Assembly: GCA_905147135.1 (NCBI GenBank)
Contig: LR990039.1
Coordinates: 35,213,708 to 35,277,707 of the forward strand
Source: Blastobasis lacticolella
Lineage: Eukaryota > Arthropoda > Insecta > Lepidoptera > Blastobasidae
Direction: 5' to 3'
Length of the DNA stretch: 64,000 bases
Shown in pieces: positions 29,481-39,372 of the stretch. A program made the position numbers and the translations under genes. The notes under the pieces are model-generated. The model had not been told where the DNA came from and made no database searches. It was given only the letters and a program-made list of their open reading frames with translations. Every line of letters begins with the position of its first letter. Positions within the stretch are counted from its first letter, which is position 1.

Positions 29481-31984
29481 TTTATACACGGCCGAATTGA
29501 AAGGAAGCTATTCTTGAATACGGCTCCTTAACTGACGAAGCGTTATAAGGTTTATAATAATTTATTATAACTAAAACTTTATGACGCATTATCATAGAGA
29601 AAAAATATTTATATACAGGAGCATAGAGAAGAATCCGAGTATCACACCTCTAGAACACACACAGAAATGCAAATGTAGGGACGAAACAAGGTAGCCCAAC
29701 TGCAGATAAGTTATATTTTACTACGAATTTCTACTCGAACACAAACAAATTTGACTTGAGGACGTATTTATATTGTCATTATAATAAAAGTGCAATGAAG
29801 GTTGCTTGATCGTTATCACCGTTATCGTCCTTCTATTCACGTCTAAATCATTGAGAAAGAACGGGCAATAGTTCACCACTCTGACCCAATGCGGATTGGC
29901 AGACTTCATAAGCCTTCGAATTAACCTCTGTCATGCAAGTTTAAAGCCCTTAGTCCTGCAGTGTACTGTAATAGGCTGCAATGCTGATGCAAGCGTCTGT
30001 TGGATATTTTCCTTAATTTAAAAAACAAATAAATTATTTGAATCCATGTATAAAGTATAGGTATAGCATTAAAAACCAAACCAGGATAAAATCCACGCCC
30101 TGATATCTACCACCGTCTTTTCGATCTCTTGATCCTACATACCGTGAATCGGCAGTGCTTACTCGTGCAAAAAGGTGACCAGCATTAATGTTTATCTGTT
30201 GCCTCATAACTTTTAACCTAAGTAGGTACCTATTTACTCATCGTTAAGCGTCTTCATTGTACAGTGGTGGACCTCACAATAATTTGAATATGGTGTCCTC
30301 AAATTTATTAATTAATAGATTAACAAAATAAAAATGAAAAGGATAAGTACATAAATATATCAAACAGGCAGTATATTCTTTATTTTCATTAAAAACTCAA
30401 TAAAATATTGCACCAGGATAGATGGGACTTGCATCTACTTATTATCTTGTTCTTCAAAATGTTTACAACACAGCGCTCCCAATTTGCAACCCAGACATAA
30501 TCATGTCTGGTTTTTAGAAAACCTAGAAAAACGAATACATAAAATAAACGTAAATTCACGATTATCCCCTTAAAATTGTTTTATTAAATATCTGCACATT
30601 TAAAATGTCATTTAGGTACGTTTCTGGTACGGAACCCCAATATATGTAAAGTTTTGCACCGCTATGTACAATATTTGAGTATTAAAATTCTATACCTACA
30701 TGAAATACTAAATCTGACCCTGTTAGCATCGAAATATTTCCGTATCTATTGAACACCAAAATATAGCTCAATTTGTCAATAATTTGAATGTCTTTAATGG
30801 CATGTTGTTTTAAGGTAATGATTGAAATTCTTGCAAATTCACACTATTACGACTCATATATGGCACATTTTCTAAAATTCCCCCCCATTCATTCATTTTC
30901 TAAAATTGGGGGGTAATTTTAGAAAATGTGACATAAAACCCTATAATAAGTAGTTCAAACTATAAAATGGGCGAGTGAGACCTCATCGTGCTCGAAAGGA
31001 GACCTGGGGTTAATATCATAAATGTAACATCAACTAATGACAAAGTAAGCATAAAGAGATACCTATACTTAAAATTTTAGGTATATTAGACTTTCAAATC
31101 CGAATCGATTACACAGCGCAGGCAGTGTATTTTTGGTATTTTCCATGTTAAAATCCGGATTGATCATGCGGTGCAGTTGGTGTGAAATGATTTCGGGGTG
31201 TATAGTTTGAACCCCCTGAACCCCTCCCCCTCACTACGCCCATGCCATACAGTTGTTTTTTACTTCAAATCTTAACTTTACTGTATTACGTCAGCCTATG
31301 GACCGTATTCATGTATCATTTCAATGTAACAAAAAGTGTAAATCTGTTGGCAAATAAAATAAATAAATAAATAAATTAGGGTTGTGGGCATGCCCATCGT
31401 GCCTACAACGGTAGATCCGCGCTTGCCGGTGAAAGGATAATCCAGGTGTATTTCCATACATTGCGCTTGCAATAAAATAAAATTCACATTAATGTACCTA
31501 CACTATATTACACCGTCTTTTTAAGTGGTTGGCTTTAAATTTTATTCAGAAATTATACAATTAAAACCGATTTATCTAAAGAAACGTCTTCAGAAGCTCC
31601 AGCAACATGGCGAATGCTCAAAATATTGCGCTTTTTATTTTCTAACAGCTTGTTTTTACACATGAAAAAACGGGATAGCACGTTTCATAATCATAGTAGA
31701 GGGAATATTTATACCTCTCTTATTTCTCTAATTTACTTATCAGTATTTTGCTTCTTTGAAAACGCGGTCGAATCGAATTTCAGTCAGCCTTTGTATTCAA
31801 CCACTACTGAAGCCTGACAAATCAGCTGGCAGAGGAGAAATCTATAGAATATTTTAAATATTGCTCAATACAAGCTGTACTTAGTTCTAAATAAGAAAAT
31901 AACAAATAGTAAATAAACGACGAAAAACGTTACTTTGAGAGTAACTGGCAACACTGTTATGCCAAGTATAGCTGCGATTACACA
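29481..31984. other. AT-rich DNA with scattered repeat tails
   Basis: 29939-29985 is an RTE-type tail fragment ('agtcctgcagtgtactgtaataggctgc'). 30864-30930 is a 67 bp palindrome (see separate entry). 31318-31380 is a LINE tail ending in AAATA repeats. No coding exon recognised. Confidence 0.45.
30864..30930. repeat. Short perfect foldback
   Basis: CACATTTTCTAAAATT followed by a C-run is mirrored by a G-run, then AATTTTAGAAAATGTG. The centre repeats the TTTTCTAAAATT motif. It could extrude as a hairpin; it may be the end-to-end remains of a MITE. Confidence 0.7.
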
Positions 31985-31992
31985 CACCCTAA

Positions 31993-32640
31993 AGCCCACT
32001 CCACATGTTTGCCGAAACTTTCGTCAAAACTTTTACCGGAATGAGGAGTTTTCCAGAAGGTATTGTCAGTTGGCTACAAAAAGCATCAATAGATGGCGCT
32101 CCTACAATTCTGGTAACTTTTTTAAAATCTGTATGATTTTGGCAGTGATATCATGCAGCCATCTAATACTAAACCTAAAAATAAAATGATTATTAATATG
32201 AACATTACTTTTAAAGGTTGAAAGAAATGTACAAAGACATATTTTTTATGAATAGGCTCTATGATTTATTTTATTACAAACTCTTAAATGGTTGAAAACT
32301 ATTGATAAATACAATATTATCCAATACAACGTACCCAGTGTTTATATCCCCTTTGCTAAGAGCCTTTTTCAAGCGATAATTAATTACCAAAATTGTCGGG
32401 CCGCCATCTAGTGAGTGGTTAAGAATGCTTTAGATACCTATTGGAAAACTCCTCATAGTGATAGGTGTCAAAATGCATCAATATTATATCACTAATCTTA
32501 TAGGTTATGATGTAAACAGGTTCACAGAGGTGATGGCAGACACTCCACTGTAATTATCAGATCTGCCATAATACTGGATCATTGTCAAGTGTACAGATTC
32601 GGGACCTGTCACTAGAAAAAGCGCTAGGAATAAAAATATA
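31993..32640 (+). repeat. Repeat family C copy 1, interrupted by MITE-B
   Basis: The left piece 31993-32040 (AGCCCACTCCACATGTTTGC, 'cgaaac') and the right piece 32457-32640 ('gataggtgtcaaaatgc', 'cacagaggtgatggcag', 'aaaagcgctaggaata') correspond to successive parts of 33677-34000. A MITE-B copy lies between them. Confidence 0.65.
32043..32454 (-). mobile_element. MITE-B copy 1
   Basis: 412 bp between AT dinucleotides (32041-32042 and 32455-32456). Ends GAGGAGTTTTCCAGAAGGTA and TACCTATTGGAAAACTCCTC are inverted. Internal landmarks, inverted with respect to copy 61031-61441: 'agatggcgctcc', 'cgtacccagtgtttatatcc', 'cgggccgccatctagtgagtgg'. Non-coding. Confidence 0.82.
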
Positions 32641-32885
32641 AAATTAATACATCGGTCATCCAATATATAAATATTTTCTCTGCGTAGAACTGTCTACGCA
32701 TATTATACATTTTGTTTGGAGTGAGTTTTACTTCTCTATAAATTTTGTACATTTTTGTAGATTTTCGGCTCGAAAGCACCAAAGTTATGAAAATGAAAAA
32801 AAACAATGAATATACCTAGAAATTTTTTTTTTTAAATAAATTCGACTATTGGCGATCATAAAAACTAGTTAATTTTTTTTGTATT

Positions 32886-33190
32886 TCATTCGGTCGGGCC
32901 ACCTGATGGAAAGTGGTCATCACTGCCTATAGACATTAGCAACACCAAGAGTATCGCCATTGTGTTGCCTATCTCGTTACGTTGCTCTGACAGCAAAAAT
33001 GCAAATGTGTCTCCACTGCCAAAGCCACTGTTCCCCAAATCCCCACCCCGTGGAGCACTAGAGACCTTACTCACTGGCAGAAACACGATACTATTTAAAA
33101 GAGTATTGTTTAGCTGTGGTATTCTTTTAAGTGGAGGTACTTCCCCAGTCAGGCGGCTCCAAATCGAACGGGATACCCCGCTATGCCCAA
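32886..33190 (-). repeat. Non-autonomous LINE-tail element
   Basis: Starts with the reversed LINE tail ('gggccacctgatggaaagtgg', 'agacattagcaacaccaagagtatcgcc') and ends 'aagtggaggtacttccccagtcaggcggctccaaat..acgggatacccc', shared with 22290-22360. Confidence 0.6.
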
Positions 33191-33481
33191 CCTATCATAA
33201 AGCAAAATGCAAAATATAAAACAAAATGGTGAATGGCTCACCTCTGGCTGCCAGTGAGACCAAAAATCGCTGTTACTCTGCTATGGCTATGGATGTGATG
33301 TTATTCAGCACGGGACGACAACAAATAATCAAACGATAATATCTACTTAGTCAATGAAATAGGCGAGACTTCACATTCAAAAGTAACACAAGGCAGCTCA
33401 AAAAGTAATATTTTCACGACAGTAACTATAAAAATATAAAAAGATGTTACTTTTCTTGCGAAAATGTTACGTGTTGGCAAT

Positions 33482-34227
33482 GAGTAGTTTTCCAATAGGT
33501 ATTTAGCCATTCCTAACCACTCGCTAGATGGCGCCCCGACAAATTTGGTAATATCTTTTTAAATCTCTCTATTGTTAATTCGTTTCAAGAAGCGTCAATA
33601 GATGGCGCTCCCACAATTTGGGTAATATCTTTTTAAATCTCTATGATTGTGGCAGTGATGTCATGCAGCCAACTAAAGTGCGCTCCACATGTTCGCCGAA
33701 ACTTCCGGCGAAACTTTTGCCGGGACTTTGGTCGACCCTCTACATTCTCGCCTATTAGGGATGTGGTGGGTGTCAAAACGCGTCGACATTATAACGATTC
33801 ATCGGTGTAATATCGTTAATCTGCTTTAAACAGGGTCACAGAGGTGATGGCAGCTGCTCTACTGTAATTTTGATCTACTAATTTCGTGGATCATGGTCAA
33901 GTGTACCCCGAACCTGTTACGGGAATAAGCGCTAGGAATACAAATATAAAATCGATCGAATCGAGACGACAACAAACTATCTCTACTTTGTCTATGATAT
34001 AGGCGAGACATGCCCAACATGCACGGGACTACACGAATATAGGCGAATACTCCCTTTACATTCTCGTGTTCCCGCGGAACTGTCCACGTGTGGAGTGCGC
34101 TTAATACTAAACTTAACAATAAAAAGTTTTTTGTAATAACTTAACTTTCAAAGGTTGTTTCAAAAATGTTAAAATAATATTTATTTAATTAGGCACTATG
34201 TTCCATTTTAATACAAACCTTTCATAC
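33482..34227 (+). mobile_element. MITE-B copy 2, internally deleted and split by family C
   Basis: The left end GAGTAGTTTTCCAATAGGTA follows an AT at 33480-33481. The sequence runs to 'tcatgcagccaactaa' (33676), is interrupted by family C (33677-34101), and resumes with 'tactaaacttaa..ctttcaaaggttg'. The uninterrupted order is seen at 32150-32225 in copy 1. The right terminus is missing. Confidence 0.7.
33677..34101 (+). mobile_element. Family C element nested in MITE-B (TAA target duplication)
   Basis: 425 bp with imperfect inverted ends (AGTGCGCTCCACATGT and ACGTGTGGAGTGCGCT) and TAA on both sides (33674-33676, 34102-34104). The empty target ('catctaatacta') is present in MITE-B copy 1 near 32160. 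A 3 bp TAA target is typical of PIF/Harbinger-type elements. Inside is a SINE-body-like stretch ('gggtcacagaggtgatggcagctgctc'). Confidence 0.75.
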
Positions 34228-34429
34228 TTGAATTACGTCCATTCTTGATCCTAGAATCCGTGAAACGAATTGACGCAGTCAAATTCATGTGAATTTATTA
34301 AAACCTCTAAATTAAAAAATTTACAAAATTTATGGAGAAGTAAATTCCTTCTCCACAAATAAAATGTTCAATATTTATTGACAGTTATACTACACAGAAA
34401 AAATTATTGATGTGTTCTATGACCGGAAT

Positions 34430-34832
34430 ATCGATTTTATAGTTTTCTTCATGGCGCTTTTTCCGTAACAAGTTCAGGGTACACTTGACCACGATCCAGA
34501 ATGTTGGCAGATCAGATAATTATAGTAGAGCGGCATCTATTATCTATGTGACCCTGTTTACATCAGAACCTTCCAGATAGCGATTTACACCGGTATATCG
34601 ATATAAGACCGCTGCATTTTTACACCTACCACATCCCTAATAGGCGAGAATGTAGAGTTTCGACCAACAGCGGTACCGCCGATCTCCAGAATGATCCTAC
34701 TCCTCTGGAATGACGTCACAACATGCATTTCGGATATTCTGTGACGTCATTCCAGAGGGTATCATGCGATTGGAGATCGGTGGTACCGTTCCAAGTCTCG
34801 GCAAAAGTTTAGGCGAACATGTAGAGTATGCT
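34430..34832 (-). repeat. Family C copy 3, carrying a foldback insertion
   Basis: Minus-strand copy. 34620-34670 and 34790-34832 read as the reverse of 33677-33770; the join is broken by the palindrome at 34672-34787. The outer end is followed by TTA (34833-34835). Confidence 0.65.
34672..34787. mobile_element. 116 bp palindromic insertion
   Basis: Two nearly perfect 48-49 bp arms: GGTACCGCCGATCTCC ... CCTCTGGAATGACGTCACA on the left and TGTGACGTCATTCCAGAGG ... GGAGATCGGTGGTACC on the right, with a 19 bp loop. Absent from the paralogous stretch at 33715-33760, so it is an insertion. Each arm contains TGACGTCA, the consensus CREB/ATF site. Confidence 0.8.
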
Positions 34833-35188
34833 TTAGGGCGTGTGTAATGCAGCTTTATTTACTTTACCACAGACTAATAATTTATATCCGTACGGTCGGA
34901 CGTTATCTTGTTTCGTTATTGGTAATATATATCTACTCAACTTAGGTGCAAGTATTTCATGAGTATCTACCTACCTATTTTCCCAACTTTACAAATATAA
35001 TTAATGATTAAACAAACTTACCTGTGCGTAAAGTTCTATCATAATTATACGAGGGCTTTGTCCGAAGAGATTAGCATTTGAATTATTTGTAGTAGACATA
35101 CGGTGTCGCTGTCTGTACTGTTTTGAGATATCTACCTAAACTCAATTTTCGTAATCTAGCTAAGAAATTACGGTTAACCAAAAGTTAG

Positions 35189-35452
35189 GTAGAGCTCGTC
35201 TAATCTAAAATGACGCGCCCCACTATCGCATTAACGCACACAAGCAAGTTTAAAATATGGACGCAATACATATACAAATGCCGTTGTAATTGGTCATTCA
35301 GTTGCCGGTAAGATTCAAACGTAGCAGCACGCGTCGATCATTGGTGATTGGTCGTTCATCAGATGAAGTGTCGATATCAATATTTGCACTCACACATCGA
35401 AATCAACTAACTAAGTAGTGGGGCGCGTCATCTTAGACTAGACGAGCTCTAC
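35189..35452. mobile_element. MITE-A copy 2
   Basis: 264 bp, ends GTAGAGCTCGTCTAATCTAA and TCTTAGACTAGACGAGCTCT AC. Collinear with 7298-7554 in reverse orientation, including 'aagcaagtttaaaatatggacgcaat' and 'caaatgccgttgtaattggtcattca'. TA at each border. Confidence 0.82.
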
Positions 35453-35489
35453 CAAGTTGACTGACGGGACACTTGGAGGTGGAGCATCA

Positions 35490-35697
35490 ATTCTTGCGCT
35501 GTGACATCTCGAATTTGACTTTTTTTCAAGCCTCATATCTTCAAGAATAATGACATTGAAATGTCTTTTGCAGCCAAAAAATATTATCTCAACTATCTTC
35601 GACAGTCGTATATTGTTGAAGATCAACTTCAATGACGTTTTAATACATTTTTTTGGCTAGAGAAACTGTCGAATTAGAGATGTCACAGCGCGAGAAT
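35490..35697. mobile_element. Foldback MITE-D
   Basis: 26 bp terminal inverted repeats with two mismatches: ATTCTTGCGCTGTGACATCT at the left, AGATGTCACAGCGCGAGAAT at the right. 208 bp, no coding capacity. The target duplication could not be resolved. Confidence 0.7.
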
Positions 35698-35703
35698 CCT
35701 CCC

Positions 35704-35962
35704 CCAGTAGCCGTATTCACAATGATTCGAAACCGTTTCCGAACGATTCGACACTAAATTCGTAAGCTGCGAATCCGTGTCGATCGATTCGAAAATTGTT
35801 ATTCAGAATCCCGATAGATTCCACGGAAACTCTACTCTCTATAACATATGAAAATTTCATCAAAATTAACTAAAACCACATTTTCCTAAGAACTTTTGCG
35901 GGGTCCTTCGTCGAATCCGTATCCAAATCCGATTTCCGAGCCATTGTGAATACGGCTACTGG
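35704..35962. mobile_element. MITE-E (TA target)
   Basis: Perfect terminal inverted repeats: CCAGTAGCCGTATTCACAAT G left and its reverse at 35942-35962. The most economical reading is an element GCCGTATTC...GAATACGGC between TA duplications in a CCAG-TA-CTGG target, a Tc1/mariner-type insertion. Confidence 0.75.
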
Positions 35963-36039
35963 ACGATTTGCAGCGAATATTGTCTGAGTTTCGAAATATC
36001 GACTTTTCATTATATCCAAATGTGAACGTTATTATTTTA

Positions 36040-36180
36040 GTTTTAGATGAGCCCGTTGATGTCTTTTCTAGGACAGTTAAACAGTTTAAGGCGTGCACGT
36101 TGATGTCTACACTCGTTGATGTGGTTGATGGCATTGAGTGGCGTTGATGTCTGCTCTTGTTGATAATTTTTAGGGTTTCG
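36040..36180. repeat. Irregular GTTGATGTC repeats
   Basis: GTTGATG recurs about seven times at irregular spacing, and is followed by a 'tttagggtttcgtatctcaaaagaaaaac' block typical of lepidopteran interspersed repeats. 35963-36796 holds nothing else I recognise. Confidence 0.55.
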
Positions 36181-36838
36181 TATCTCAAAAGAAAAACACG
36201 GCACCCTTGTTGTCCGTCCGTTAGTCCGTCAAGACTGTTTCTCTCAATATGTGCCTATACTGCAACTGGCGCGACACGCTTTATGTACATATAATGCAGA
36301 CTTAATCATTACACCTTGAAGCCAAATTGGTCGCGAACTGTGCAGTTCCAAAAATACTTTCTCCCACGCACGCTAGGTTGTGGAATGAGTCCCCTGTAAA
36401 GGTTTTCTCTGGAGAGTACAATGTGGAGTTTATTTATTAATTCAGAAAACCAACAGCGCTGGAGAGTAATATATATAATTTGTCGTTACTAAACATATGC
36501 CAATAACAGGTTTCCTTAAACAATTTTAAATATATTGTTTGTTGGAGATCTATACGCTATACGCAGAGGAACAGACGTACTTATCCGTAACAAAAATCAA
36601 ATACTTAAGTATGTTGGTGATGATCATGAGTCTCTTAGTCCATCTCTTTGGCCTGGATGTCGATTGGTGCGCCACCTGACGGGTTGCTTGCAACTATTAT
36701 GACTACATCACAAGCAGCGTGGCGCCGACGGCAGCCGCAAGAATATTGGGAAAAAAACGTCAAGTGGGTGCTTATGGTGACATACGCGGCTTGACCTTAT
36801 ATAATTTTTTCTTGTTGCTTTTTCATGTGATATAAGCG

Positions 36839-37450
36839 TTGCATTTCTTTTTTATATATTGTGTTGCCCCGAGCGATAAGTCGGTGGTTATTACCTCTAC
36901 GCGCCCCCACCCCCCTCTTTTGCTCCATTCCCTTTCTGGGCTCGTGCCCGAGGAACGGATGGAGGAATCTCAGATTTCTGCATCCGTTTCTTTGGAGTCC
37001 CAGTCCAGGAAAAAAGCTGCTGTTGGTGAACCCAGTGTCGCCTCTAAAAAAATGCATAGTCCGGTTGATTCTAATCAGTCGGTCTATATCCACCCGAAGT
37101 ATGAACTGTCTAAAACGTTCTTCGATAAAGACCGTTCGTTCGTTCGTTCATTATTCACGTATTAATATAATATAATAATAAATTTATACAAATAAAAATT
37201 AAACAGAAATTACAAGTTAATTAAAAATTACAACATATCTACTTATAGTAAATGAAATTAAGGAAGTAGTCCCACCCTAGGGCTGGCACTACCCTGAACC
37301 CCATGCAATTTGGCCAGACCCTCATGAGGGCAAACGTTCAAGGCATCCTCAAGCATGGCGTGAAAAGCGTAGGTAGAAACAGAGTTTGTGTGGAGTTTAA
37401 GTCAGCTAATTACGCGAACAGGTTCCTTCGGGAGCCTGCTCTTCTTAAAA
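36839..37450 (+). pseudogene. Decayed ORF1 (gag-like) of a non-LTR element
   Basis: Open pieces EERMEESQISASVSLESQSR ... SVYIHPKYELSKTF and, after an AT-rich insertion (about 37150-37260), MQFGQTLMRANVQGILKHGV then KSVGRNRVCVEFKSANYANR. The second piece resembles the RNA-binding-like region of insect jockey ORF1 proteins (residues around R-V-x-V-x-F-x-S-x-x-x-A-N). Not functional. Confidence 0.5.
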
Positions 37451-37655
37451 ATAAATTTTTAATAATTAGATGCCTGGCATGAAACTAATTACTACTTATA
37501 AACTAATAAGTACTTATTACTGCACTATCCCGAAATTCTCGCCCGCGAAAGCAAAACCGAGATGTTGACGCCAAGATGATTTTTTATTACTTAAGCGCAA
37601 TTTTAGTTTATTATTGATTTGATTATGAATAATTTTACAAATAAATATTTGTGTT

Positions 37656-37905
37656 GTGTGGTGTCCGGCTAGAATAGCACCAACCCCTTACACCGGTGGG
37701 TTAGGTGTCGTACAAGGCGACTAATGTTTTCGAGGCAAAAGTTTGGGAGTCTCCGTAGGCTGGAGAATGTGCAGCAGAGTTTTCCATTTCTATATTTACA
37801 ACACTGCTTTCTCCAACCCGGTCAAGTGGGGAGATTATTGTTACACCTACCCCTCTCGTGGGGTGGGGTCCTGCAGTGGACTGTAATGGGCTGTAATAAT
37901 GATGA
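37656..37905 (+). repeat. SINE-like element with RTE-type tail, copy 2
   Basis: Begins 'gtggtgtccggctagaatagcaccaa' and ends 'cctgcagtggactgtaatgggctgtaataatgatga'. An internal segment present in 24738-25107 is missing. Confidence 0.7.
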
Positions 37906-38020
37906 TTTGTATTAGGTCTGTGTAGAACCCGCATCCAATGTCCGGCTGACCGCGTGCCGCTATCCGACTCCGGCATACTACTTGCTTCGCTTGCACCACG
38001 TCTTGCACCAATTGTTTTAT

Positions 38021-38385
38021 TACATCAGGAGCGTCGGTGGTCGAGCGCTTGGGTATCCGACTCGTAAGCGAGAGGTACCGGGTTCGAATGCCGCTGCGGC
38101 CATGTACCAATGACTCTTTTCTGAGCTATGTAGGTATATTAGTTGAATTCTAACCAATGCTTTTACTTTTACGGTGAATGAAAACATCGTGATGAAACCT
38201 GCAAATTCAGCCAACTGAATTTGTAGCCACGATCCAATCTGGTCAGGTTTCCCTGGTAGCAGGGTTACGGAGGTCAGATGGTAGTCGCTATACTGTAATT
38301 ACCTAATCGCCAAATTCTGGATCATGGTCAAGGCGGACCCCGGGCCCTCGTACTCGAGAGCATAGCCGGGACATTAACGCCTGGT
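38021..38385 (+). repeat. tRNA-derived SINE, near full length
   Basis: tRNA-like head with 'tcgagcgcttgggtatccga' (A-box position) and GGTTCGAATGC (B box, 38081-38091), then the body seen in truncated form at 8915, 18362, 19062 and 29215. It ends 'agccgggacattaacgcc'. It would be transcribed by RNA polymerase III if intact. Confidence 0.8.
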
Positions 38386-38399
38386 TTTCTGTGGATCCT

Positions 38400-39135
38400 T
38401 AAGGTCGACACGGGCGCGCGGCCGTCGGCATATAATAAAAAAGTAAAAAAATGTGTCTGTACATTGAATATATCTACAAAAAAAGTTCTGTCGGTTTGTA
38501 CACGCTAATCTCTGGGACTACTGGACGGATTTAAATAAAACTTTTTTGTTGTGTAGCTATTAAGCATTTTTTTTTAAGATGGGAAATTTCGGAAGATACC
38601 ACGTCACCCGGGGGAATGACGGTGGACATGTGGGATTGCCGGAAAAAGGACCCTACCCACTAAAACCCCTCTATGCATCCACAGCCGCTTTTTATCGGAA
38701 TACCATAGGACCTCATAGATAGTTTTCGCTATGGTGTTCCAGCGTAAACCCAAGCTGTGTTGGGTCAGTCAACACATACAGGAAACGTCCTGATACCCAA
38801 GGACGTCTCCCAGTCATGTGGAACCGTGCAATGCAGGGAAAGAGACCCCCGTCTCTTCCCCGCTGGTTCCACTAGGAAATAGGAAGGAGACGGTTGTATC
38901 GCCTTCGCCTTGGCCCCGTGCGTCTACGTCTGATTACATCAGCGTATGCATCTTCTTCTATAGGGTATTATTGATTTTGGAAACTAGAACACCTTAAGAG
39001 CTTTAAGTCCGCCGTTGTAATTATAATAAATAAATAACACTGATGTAGAACCCTAAAATACCAGCTAAACTATAAGAAATATGGAAATAGCGCCAAATGA
39101 ATTTACATGGAGTTTTACAGTTTTTTTTACAGTTT
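38400..39135. other. Unassigned repeat-like DNA
   Basis: 'acacgctaatctctgggactactggacgg' at about 38500 is a phrase shared by many lepidopteran repeats. A later GC-balanced block (38600-38940) has no open frame I can support. Confidence 0.4.
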
Positions 39136-39139
39136 GGTA

Positions 39140-39372
39140 GTTTTTTTTTACCACTAAGGTGGCAAACAAGCTTCCGGTCCGCCTGATGGTAAGCTGTCAC
39201 CGCAGCCTATGGACGTTTGCATAACCAGGGGCATCACCCACGTGTTGCCAACCCCGAGAAAATCTTTTCACCCCTTTCTTGAAGAACTCCATGTTGTTCT
39301 CTCCAGGGAAAACCTCTCCAGGTAGTTAATTCCACAATCTTAGTGTACGTGAGAGACAGTTCCTTTGGTACC
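39140..39372 (-). repeat. LINE 3' end fragment, minus orientation
   Basis: 'taccactaaggtggcaaacaagcttccgg' to 'gtgagagacagttcctttgg' is the reverse of a LINE 3' end, the same as 25340-25520. Confidence 0.7.
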
